From Ancylobacter pratisalsi (GTDB taxonomy: Bacteria > Pseudomonadota > Alphaproteobacteria > Rhizobiales > Xanthobacteraceae), in NCBI RefSeq assembly GCF_010669125.1, contig NZ_CP048630.1, positions 1,748,001 through 1,812,000 of the forward strand: a stretch of DNA of 64,000 nt, written 5' to 3'. This document shows positions 25,940 to 33,688 of the stretch, one piece after another. The notes beneath the pieces are model-generated. The model saw nothing but the letters and a program-made list of their open reading frames with translations, was not told the DNA's origin and did no database searches. The position numbers and the translations under genes were made by a program. The stretch's first letter is position 1, and the number at the start of each line of letters is the position of its first letter.

Positions 25940-27424
25940 TCATGAGAGGACGGAGGGTCTGCCGAAGGCGCGCCCTCGCACGATGTGCGCGCGGCCATCG
26001 CCGCCGGTGAGCGTCACCTGCTGGCCGGGACGCAGGCGCACCCGGTGCGCGGCGCCGGCGACGCGGACCAGGTGATCGCGCGGGCGGAGCAGCACGAGGG
26101 GGATGGCGGCGAGCCCGGCCAGCCCCAGCAAGAGCCCCGCCCCCGCGGCGTAGAGCGGCAGCGGCGAATAGTGGAACACCAGACGGAGCGGCACGCGCGA
26201 GACGGTGTGATCGACGCCGCGAAAGTCGAAGAAGATGGTCGGCAGCTGCTGCTCCACGAAGGCGCGGTGGCCCTCGCCCACCATCTCCCCGCCGAACACG
26301 GCGGCGGCCTTGGCGACAAAGCCGTCATCGAGGTCGAAGGTCAGATTCTGCAGCACGATCTTCAGGTAGCCATCGACGGTGACATCGGTGGTGAAGAGAT
26401 TGGCGAACCCGTCGGGCTTTGGCGGACCAACAAGGTCCAGCGTCATCGTCATCGGTTCGGACAGCGCGCCCGCGGCGAGTTCACCGATGCGCGCCGAGCC
26501 GGCGACCGGCGTGCCGTCCGCCTCGTCCGTGTCCGCCCAGGAGGCGTTGAGCCGGGCGGACAGGATCTTCTTGGGGTAGGCGACGTTGCGGACCCGTCCG
26601 GTGAAGGTGATGGTCGAGCGGGCGCCGCCCGGCAGCCCATCGATGACCACGACATCCTGCTGCATCGACATCTGCGCGCCCTCGCCCACCGGCTGCGGCG
26701 TGATCAGGAGTTCCAGCGTCTGCGGCTCCAGCGGCTTCAGGAAGATCGGCGGGTCCGCAAACAGCGCGCGCAGCGGCGTGTCCGGCGCGACGATCACATC
26801 CAGCGCCTGCGCCGCCCGTGCGCCATAGGCGATGCCGTAGACGATGAAGCCGTTCTCAGCGAAGTTCGGCCCCTTCACCGGCATGCGCAGCGGGAAGGCG
26901 ACCATGCGCGTCACATAGGGCGAGCTGCGCAGCAGGTCATAGAAGGCACGGGTGTTGGCCTCGACGTTGGGGTCGTTGTTCGGGGCGTTCTTGTTGTTGC
27001 TGAGCATCCAGATGACGCCCTCGCCGCCCTCCAGCAGCGTTCCGATCGTGGCCTTCAGAGCCCCGAGGAAATCGGCGTCGGCGTAGCGCCCATTGGGGCG
27101 ACGCGGCACATCCACCGCGTGAAGCGCGGCCGCGATGCGATCGCGGTCATAGGGGCCGGCGAAGATGGTCGCGGGCGAGTGCTGGCCCGGAAGCTGGCCG
27201 TCCTGATTGAAGGTCGCGACCGTGACGGGCACGCCTTCCAGCCGCGACGCCTCGATCAGCGCCTCGGCGAGCTGGATGAATTGCGAGCCGCTGTCCTGGA
27301 AATACGGCTCCATCCAGCCGGAATTCTGGACCAGATAGACCTGCCGGACAGCGGCACCCTGGGATAGCGCTGGATACGTTAAAGCAACTAAAAGTTGTAT
27401 TATGGAGACAAGAAAAACCTTCAT
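25940..27424 (-). CDS. Periplasmic vWA-like protein with C-terminal membrane anchor
   Basis: A 494-residue protein. A signal peptide (about 1-23) leads to a von Willebrand A-like domain starting RQVYLVQNSGWMEPYF. Aligned with the canonical DxSxS metal site, the aspartate is Q33 and the second serine is W37, so metal binding is probably lost or altered. The domain continues through VTVATFNQDG and EGVIWMLSNNKNA. About 230 residues of beta-rich sequence follow, then a membrane helix (about 423-445, AAGAGLLLGLAGLAAIPLVLL) and a basic cytoplasmic tail of about 50 residues. It overlaps the upstream gene as ATGA. This topology can link periplasmic sensing to the cytosolic tubulin-like protein. Confidence 0.8.
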   Translation of the reverse strand: MKVFLVSIIQLLVALTYPALSQGAAVRQVYLVQNSGWMEPYFQDSGSQFIQLAEALIEASRLEGVPVTVATFNQDGQLPGQHSPATIFAGPYDRDRIAAALHAVDVPRRPNGRYADADFLGALKATIGTLLEGGEGVIWMLSNNKNAPNNDPNVEANTRAFYDLLRSSPYVTRMVAFPLRMPVKGPNFAENGFIVYGIAYGARAAQALDVIVAPDTPLRALFADPPIFLKPLEPQTLELLITPQPVGEGAQMSMQQDVVVIDGLPGGARSTITFTGRVRNVAYPKKILSARLNASWADTDEADGTPVAGSARIGELAAGALSEPMTMTLDLVGPPKPDGFANLFTTDVTVDGYLKIVLQNLTFDLDDGFVAKAAAVFGGEMVGEGHRAFVEQQLPTIFFDFRGVDHTVSRVPLRLVFHYSPLPLYAAGAGLLLGLAGLAAIPLVLLRPRDHLVRVAGAAHRVRLRPGQQVTLTGGDGRAHIVRGRAFGRPSVLS

Positions 27425-28860
27425 CCCTCGCGCACCTCATACGTCCTTCCGGCACTGCTCACGATCAGGCAGCCGGGATCGCACAGCACCAGCAGGTCGA
27501 AGGGCGAGCGCAGGTTCAGCGTGATCCGGAACGGGTAGAGCTGGGCGTGGGAGTGCCAGTACAGCGTGCCGCGCCGGTAGACCTCCCCGGTCCCCGCCAG
27601 GAACGCGTCGACGTCATAGACATCCTCCACCAGGACGATCAGGCAGCCCTCGGTCGCCCCGCGCGGATCGGTTCCGAAGGCGACCGGCAGGATCAGCCTC
27701 CCCGCTCCGGCCTCGATCCGGAACGTCACCATGTCGTCGCTGGCGATCGAGGGGTAGAAGTCGCGGCCGTTGTAGCGCGCCCGCCCGGCGGCCAGGTGCG
27801 GCCCGTTCAGCGCCACGCTGCGCGACTTCGGCGTCAGGCTGGTGAACGCGTAATTCCCGTCGACGCGCGAGAGCGCGTACACCGTCTCCTCCACATCGCG
27901 CAGCATCGGCGCGCCGGGAATGAGCGCCTTGCCCTCGCCCAGCCGGTGCAGCCGCGCCACCCGTTCATTGTGTTCCAGGCTCAGATGGAGAAACGTGGTG
28001 CGCGCGCACCAGTAGACATCGGGCACCTGCGCGGAGTTCTGCACCGGCGCGGTGAACCGCTCCCCGGCCGCATCCGTCCCCGTATCGGCCTCGACCGGAA
28101 TGTCCGCCGCCCAGCCGCCGGCCTCCATGTCGTAGATCGCGATCACCAGCCCTTCCGGGCGCTGGAGCGGAAACGCCAGATGGGCGTGCCCGAGGAGAGA
28201 GGGCGGCCCCCGGAAATGGGCCCCGGCGAAGCGCTCGATCTCCTTCACCACTCCGGGAATGCCATCAATGAGCCGGCAAATTATCGCGCTGTCCGCCAAT
28301 ACCATGGCGAAGCCCCGCGCGCCGCTCGCGATGGCGAAGGAGGTTTTTGGCCCGTCGAGCGGCACCATCTTGTCGAGCCAGGTCCATGTGCCGTCATCGC
28401 CTCGGAACAGCAGCTCGCCCTGGCTCGTCAGGCAGAACGGACGGCTTGGAGATCCGGCACGGAACAGCGCCGCCGCGCCCTTCGGAAGCTCGGCCGCGCG
28501 CCACTTGTTCACCGCCAGATCCAGCGGCACCGGAAGCACGTTGAAGCCATCCGCTCCGAGGCAGGGGAAACCCGAGAGCATTCCGTCCCCCGGCGCGCGG
28601 CTCAGCATGCGCCCGGTCTGCGGATCGACGCGGAACGAGGCTGGATAGGCCAGCCCGCCCTCCGAGCACGGCAGGTTGGCCAGATCGAGCCGCGGATCGC
28701 CCTGGTGGAAGAACTCACCGTTCCAGTGGAAACCCTTCGGCAGGCCGCGGCTGAACACCCACTCGATCGGCGGCTCTCCGGGAAGGGGCGAGGCGACGGG
28801 CCAGCTTTCGTCGGAAGGGTGGGTGTCGCGCGCGCGGATCGGCATGGGGTGGCTACTCAT
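27421..28860 (-). CDS. Large soluble protein of unknown function in the tubulin-like operon
   Basis: About 479 residues with no signal peptide and no membrane segment. It has many short beta-like segments with aromatic residues (FCLTSQGELLFRGDDGTWTWLD; VYWCARTTFLHLSLEHNERV), which would suit a beta-propeller or beta-sandwich scaffold, but no family was recognised. ATG 28860 lies 7 nt after the upstream stop; an ATG at 28884 overlapping that gene by 17 nt is an alternative. Its stop overlaps the start of the vWA gene. Being cytosolic, it could be an adaptor or regulator of the tubulin-like protein. Confidence 0.72.
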   Translation of the reverse strand: MSSHPMPIRARDTHPSDESWPVASPLPGEPPIEWVFSRGLPKGFHWNGEFFHQGDPRLDLANLPCSEGGLAYPASFRVDPQTGRMLSRAPGDGMLSGFPCLGADGFNVLPVPLDLAVNKWRAAELPKGAAALFRAGSPSRPFCLTSQGELLFRGDDGTWTWLDKMVPLDGPKTSFAIASGARGFAMVLADSAIICRLIDGIPGVVKEIERFAGAHFRGPPSLLGHAHLAFPLQRPEGLVIAIYDMEAGGWAADIPVEADTGTDAAGERFTAPVQNSAQVPDVYWCARTTFLHLSLEHNERVARLHRLGEGKALIPGAPMLRDVEETVYALSRVDGNYAFTSLTPKSRSVALNGPHLAAGRARYNGRDFYPSIASDDMVTFRIEAGAGRLILPVAFGTDPRGATEGCLIVLVEDVYDVDAFLAGTGEVYRRGTLYWHSHAQLYPFRITLNLRSPFDLLVLCDPGCLIVSSAGRTYEVREG

Positions 28861-28867
28861 CGGGCGC

Positions 28868-29653
28868 TCACGGGATTGCGGCATAGCGGGTGACGGTCAC
28901 ATCGATGTCTCCCGAGAGCGATTTGAGGTCGAGCTGGCGCGCGCGCCGGAAGTCCAACCCCAGCGGCCGGTCGCCCGCGACGAGATAGACCTGGCCGTTC
29001 ATCCGCAGCCTGAACGGACGGCTGGACTGCAGCGCGACGAAGGGACGGCTCCCGTCCGGCACCAGGTCCACCGGGGTCCAGGACGGCCTCACAATGACCG
29101 AGCGGACCTGCTCCGCGATCACGGGTGGGCGTGGCGGCGCCGGCGAGGGAGTGGGGGCGCGGGACGTGGACGCGGAGGGCCTGGGTACAGGCTGCGTCCC
29201 GGTTGCGCGCGCGCCTCCGGCGGTGGCGGCCTCCACCTCTTTCCCGACGGGCCCGGCCGTCCGCACGCTTCCATGAGAACTCAACCTAAGGATGCCGACC
29301 GCGACAGTCAGCAGCACGACGGCCGCGAGCCCTCCCCAGCGCCAGCGGCCCGCACCCTCTCGGGCTCGCGGCAGCAAAAGCGGGCTTTCGGCCCGTAGAT
29401 CTCTTCCTTCGACAGTCTTTTTAATCTTCATTTCTGCCGGATTCGATCCTTTATCCGCCTCCTCCGGCTTCTTCGCTCGTATTCTCGCGACGATTGGCGG
29501 ATCTGTCGCGTCGCCAACCACCAAATTTACATTGTCTTCAACTGACTCAGGCGCGTGCGCGGCATGTTGAGAACTGCCGCAATAGGGACAATAGGCAACG
29601 GAAAGCACAAGAGGCGACTGGCACTGCTCGCATCTCGTCTCATCACTACTCAC
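28868..29653 (-). CDS. Zinc-ribbon membrane protein with proline-rich linker
   Basis: A 261-residue protein, first gene of the operon. The N-terminus has a four-cysteine zinc ribbon (C8-x2-C11 and C22-x2-C25, in CEQC and CPYC). A charged linker leads to one membrane helix (about 105-124, GGLAAVVLLTVAVGILRL), then a Pro/Ala/Ser-rich spacer (about 155-178) and a small beta-rich C-terminal domain predicted to lie outside the membrane (RSFRL-like FRLRMNGQVYLVAGD; LKSLSGDIDVTVTRY). The GTG start at 29653 is supported by GGAGA 7 nt upstream; an in-frame ATG at 29740 has no such site. Its cytosolic zinc ribbon could recruit the tubulin-like protein. Confidence 0.72.
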   Translation of the reverse strand: MSSDETRCEQCQSPLVLSVAYCPYCGSSQHAAHAPESVEDNVNLVVGDATDPPIVARIRAKKPEEADKGSNPAEMKIKKTVEGRDLRAESPLLLPRAREGAGRWRWGGLAAVVLLTVAVGILRLSSHGSVRTAGPVGKEVEAATAGGARATGTQPVPRPSASTSRAPTPSPAPPRPPVIAEQVRSVIVRPSWTPVDLVPDGSRPFVALQSSRPFRLRMNGQVYLVAGDRPLGLDFRRARQLDLKSLSGDIDVTVTRYAAIP

Positions 29654-30309
29654 GGCAACGTCTCCATAGAGGCGTTTTGACGAGCAGACTTCGCGAGCTG
29701 TCACGCGTCCACGGCCCCCACCACACGCTCTCAATTTCATAATAACTACGAATTTCCGGTTCGCGCTACATGAACGGAAAATTAAGCTTCATTTTTTGAG
29801 GTCACTGTCCTGCAGCGATCGCCTATAATTCGATCATACCAACACCCCATCGAATAGGGACGGCGATATACCGGAGGCGATATTTCGGTATTTCTCCATG
29901 TGCGCCGTCTTCAGCCAAGACGCCAAGAGCAGATGAATTTCGTTGCCGCGCTTTTCTTACCTAGTTTCCGCTTATTCATCTTCTCTGGAGAGATAGACAT
30001 AAGTTATTGATTTTTAACAGATTTTATTACATACCCAACGAGACAACGCCGCGGATAGCCAGCCGCTGAGAGGCAACGATGACGCCGAAGCCATCGGCTC
30101 CGCACGGCGGATAGAGCGAGAACGACCAGCCTCGACGTTCCCGCGGCGGCAGGGCCTTTACACGTATAGGTTGCTTAAAAATCGGGCAGGGAGCCGGTCC
30201 GGCAATGCACCATCCCGGTGTCTTTGTTGTAAGCTCCCGGCAAATCGCGACGCTCCTTCATGCCCCTTGCGTGCGGAACGAGCGCGCGGTCGGCGAAGGA
30301 GGGTTTGGC
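29654..30309. other. Divergent regulatory region, AT-richer than the rest of the window
   Basis: About 650 bp without a convincing gene, between the minus-strand tubulin-like operon and the plus-strand DUF4114 gene. It is visibly AT-rich for this genome, especially 29740-30050 (for example TTATTGATTTTTAACAGATT near 30004). It must carry promoters for both units. No clear palindrome or consensus promoter could be singled out by eye. Confidence 0.6.
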
Positions 30310-33300
30310 GTGACGACGACCACCGAACTGAAAATCACCCTCACCGACGAGCTTCAGGACACCCTCAATGCCGGGGGCGCGGCGGTCTACGCCATCTATT
30401 TCAACCCGACCTCCGGCGCCCCGGTCATCCAGACCCTCTTTACCGGCGCCACCAGCGCCGGCCCGGCGACGGCGCCGATCACCGTCGATGTGCCGCTGAC
30501 CCTCGATGTCGTCTCCGGCAAGGTCTATTTTCTGGTCCAGAGCCCGGTGGACGGCACGCTCGCCGATCCGACCACGTTCGTCGGTACCCAGTCGGATCTG
30601 AACTGGCAGTCGGCGGAGACCCACAATTACCGCTATGACAGCTTCGAGCTGACGATCGAGAACAATATCAACGACGCCGGCAACCTGTCGTCGGTGGAAG
30701 GTTATGGCCTGCCGATGAGCGTCGGCGTCAGCTATGGCGACGGCAGTTCGGCCTCGGTCGGCTACAACGTGTCCGGCAACGAGTTGTTTCACGCCCTCTC
30801 GACCATGGGCCAGGCTCAGACCGTCTTCCCCTACGCCACCACCGCGGGCGAGCCCGGCCTCACCGGCGACCGCGCGGGCCTGTCACCCAGCCAGTCGGTG
30901 GGCATCAAGAGCGCCGCGTTCACGGCCGGCGACTGGGACAGCTATGTCGACTATCTGAAGAAGATCGACCCGCAGACCCATGAGCCCAATGCGAACGCCA
31001 TCCAGTTCGCCGGCTTCTTCGATGGCGCCAAGGATGCCAACGGCGTCTATCACAATGGTGGTTTCTACGCGTATGTCCTGGAATGGGACGAGAACAACGG
31101 CATCTTCTGGCTGTCGCCGACCGATGACAGCCAGGTGCGCGGCTATATCGCCATCACGCCCGAGCAGCTCGCCGGCAACATCTACGCCACCGAAGGCTAT
31201 GTCGAGATCTATGAAAGCAAGAGCGACTACGCCAGCGGCGACGCGTACCACATCTACCTGAACACCTATACCTACATCGATTCCAGCGGGAAATCGGTGA
31301 CCAATGACGACTTCATGGACGCGGCGGCGAACAACCAGTGGGGAGACATTCTCAAGGATCTCTTCACCGGCTTCACCGCCGGCTTCTACGGGATGACCGG
31401 CGTCGACGCGCAGGGCGGCCAGGTCGATCTCGACCAGAACTGGAACTGGGACCCGACCTATTCGTTCGGCGCCAATCTCGCCACGGGCGAGGCGCCGATC
31501 TACTACGACCCGTATTCGGCTTATTTCTTCGCCAATTCGAATTCCTACGGCTCCGGCTATTCCGACCAGCTGATGAGCCAGTATTCCGAAGGCGGCCCGC
31601 TGATTTCGCTGTACGACCCCAGCCTGGGCGGCAGCGTGACCTCCATCGCGATCACCATTTTCGACGATGACGAGACACCGACGGGCTACACCAAGCCGGT
31701 CATCTACAACTACATCGCGCCCGGCGCGGACGGTTACACGCCGCCCGAATACGACGCCAACTCCGCCGCCAACATTGTCCTGAACTTCGCCAACAGCGCG
31801 ATGATCCTGGACGAGACCGTGGCCAGGATCACCTTCTCGTTCCAGACCGGCGATGCCTCCCATCCGTGGGCCAGCGTGACGATCGACGGCTCGATGGGCT
31901 CGCTGTGGCAAAACTGGGACATCGTGCAGGAGAAAGACGGCTCGTACTCCGCCGTCCCGCAGAATCCCGCCGGCATGCAGCCGGCCGGCACCATCCTCAT
32001 CGGCAAGCTTCCCGTCGCCGATGACGGGGTGAGCCATTACAAGATCGAGGTGGGGGCGAACGATGGCCACGCCTCCAAGACCTTCAACCTCTACACCACC
32101 ACCAATGCGGACGGGCTGTTCCTGGACCCGGCCTATGCCGGCCAGGCCGGCGCGATCGCGATCGACGGGCTGGCGACCGTGAGCGCGGCGCCGGCGACGC
32201 AGTACGTCAACACCTTCACCATCGACTTCCTTCCCTCGACGACGACGACGATCGACCCCTCGCTGCTGACGCGGGTGCAGAGCACCCTCGTGCCGTCCTC
32301 GGTCGTGGTCGGCCAGGTAACGGGCACCGATCCCTCCCCCTCGCCCCATGGCGGCGGGTTCACCGCGCTGGCGGGACAGGACGCGCTGAACGGCAATGTG
32401 GTGTCGAGCCAGCATGCCCAGCTCGGCTTCGGCTGGACCGGGCTGAACAATGCCACCGCCGCCTCGGCGTCCTGGATCTCGGGCTACACCAACAAGGTGG
32501 ACGGCCAGTCCGTGGCGCTGGTCACCATCGCCGGCGCGGGCCTGGCTCCCGTCGCCCTGCTCGCCGACATTGACGGGCAATGGGTGTCGCAGGGCAAGAG
32601 CGAGATCGCGACCCTTGGCGAGGGCACCTACACGGTCACGATGCAGCAATACGCGGCCTCGGACACCGCCCATGCCCATCCGCTGACGCAGGTCAGCAGC
32701 AAGATGACCCTTACCATCGCCCTGAACGAGATGGACCTCGTCCTCGCGCCGGGCGGCGCGGGCGCGCAGCTGGTCGATGACGGCTCGGGCACTTCGGGCA
32801 ACTGGATCCGGCTGGAAACCTCGGGTGCGGCGCTGGAGGCCGGCAGCAGCCTCGTCGCCTACGCGGTCAACGCCAATGGCGAGATGGTCAGCCGCGACGG
32901 GCTGGAGGCCGGTGCCAGCGTCACCTTGCAGGACGCCACGCTCGGCCATATCGGCGCCATTGCCGGCGATGACGGGTCATCCCTGATGTTCGGCGGCCAG
33001 TCGGTGCACCTCGGCGCCGGCCTCGAACTGCGCTTCGCCGAGATCGACGCCTCCGGACATGCGGATCTGTCGCCGGCTATGAATGTCAGCGCCACGCCGG
33101 ATGGCGGCATCCAGTTCGCGCTGGACGGCTTCGTCCTGCAGGCCAGCGTCGAGAACAGCCTCGATGCCGCGGCCATGATCGCGGGCAACCAGCGCGCCTC
33201 GGACACGCCCTGGGTCTATCTCGAACATGGCGACCTGATCCAGTTCGAGATCGCCGGCTCCTCGGCCAATACCAACACGCTCGGCTTCGTGCGCATCGAT

Positions 33301-33660
33301 GTCGACCCCGCGACCGGGGACTGGAGCGTGGGCGGCGTCGCCTATGGCGACACCGATGCCTTCCATGATGCGGTCCGGGGCGCGCTCGACGACGGCTTCC
33401 TCTACCAGCAGGGCGGAAATTTCCAGGTTACCGACGAATGGGAGGTGGCCGGGGCCAGCGGCTATTACGCGCCGGTGCTGCTCACCCAGGACGGCGAGAC
33501 CTTCGTCATCGGCAACGCCAATGACGGCGGCAACGACTATATCCGCATGTTCGGCGAGAACACCTTCGGCATCGAGGATCTCACCGCGTCGGCGGGGTCC
33601 GATTTCGACTACAACGACATGGTCGTCCGTCTGCTCCCCTCCGAGGAGCTGCTGTCCTGA
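30310..33660 (+). CDS. Very large acidic beta-rich protein with C-terminal DUF4114 domain
   Basis: A 1116-residue acidic protein divergent from the tubulin-like operon. GTG 30310 was chosen because AAGGAGG lies 7 nt upstream and the sequence becomes protein-like from VTTTTELKITL; an ATG at 30205 in frame lacks a ribosome site. The N-terminal 400 residues (FELTIENNINDAGNLSSVEG, then YGLPMSVGVSYGDGS) faintly recall GH64 beta-1,3-glucanases; this is tentative. The C-terminus is a DUF4114 domain (YIRMFGENTFGIEDL, then DFDYNDMVVRL), common in secreted, calcium-rich or cell-surface proteins. There is no N-terminal signal peptide, so export, if any, would need a type I-like C-terminal route; no such transporter is encoded nearby. 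Confidence 0.82.
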   Translation: MTTTTELKITLTDELQDTLNAGGAAVYAIYFNPTSGAPVIQTLFTGATSAGPATAPITVDVPLTLDVVSGKVYFLVQSPVDGTLADPTTFVGTQSDLNWQSAETHNYRYDSFELTIENNINDAGNLSSVEGYGLPMSVGVSYGDGSSASVGYNVSGNELFHALSTMGQAQTVFPYATTAGEPGLTGDRAGLSPSQSVGIKSAAFTAGDWDSYVDYLKKIDPQTHEPNANAIQFAGFFDGAKDANGVYHNGGFYAYVLEWDENNGIFWLSPTDDSQVRGYIAITPEQLAGNIYATEGYVEIYESKSDYASGDAYHIYLNTYTYIDSSGKSVTNDDFMDAAANNQWGDILKDLFTGFTAGFYGMTGVDAQGGQVDLDQNWNWDPTYSFGANLATGEAPIYYDPYSAYFFANSNSYGSGYSDQLMSQYSEGGPLISLYDPSLGGSVTSIAITIFDDDETPTGYTKPVIYNYIAPGADGYTPPEYDANSAANIVLNFANSAMILDETVARITFSFQTGDASHPWASVTIDGSMGSLWQNWDIVQEKDGSYSAVPQNPAGMQPAGTILIGKLPVADDGVSHYKIEVGANDGHASKTFNLYTTTNADGLFLDPAYAGQAGAIAIDGLATVSAAPATQYVNTFTIDFLPSTTTTIDPSLLTRVQSTLVPSSVVVGQVTGTDPSPSPHGGGFTALAGQDALNGNVVSSQHAQLGFGWTGLNNATAASASWISGYTNKVDGQSVALVTIAGAGLAPVALLADIDGQWVSQGKSEIATLGEGTYTVTMQQYAASDTAHAHPLTQVSSKMTLTIALNEMDLVLAPGGAGAQLVDDGSGTSGNWIRLETSGAALEAGSSLVAYAVNANGEMVSRDGLEAGASVTLQDATLGHIGAIAGDDGSSLMFGGQSVHLGAGLELRFAEIDASGHADLSPAMNVSATPDGGIQFALDGFVLQASVENSLDAAAMIAGNQRASDTPWVYLEHGDLIQFEIAGSSANTNTLGFVRIDVDPATGDWSVGGVAYGDTDAFHDAVRGALDDGFLYQQGGNFQVTDEWEVAGASGYYAPVLLTQDGETFVIGNANDGGNDYIRMFGENTFGIEDLTASAGSDFDYNDMVVRLLPSEELLS

Positions 33661-33688
33661 CCATCCGCGCGCCGGCGGGCCCCGCTCC

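Noticed and set aside
30883-32949. A 688-codon open frame on the minus strand opposite the DUF4114 gene
   Set aside because: Its translation is rich in Arg, Gly, Val and Asp without any domain, as expected for the complement of GC-rich coding DNA. The plus strand has a ribosome site and a recognisable C-terminal domain.
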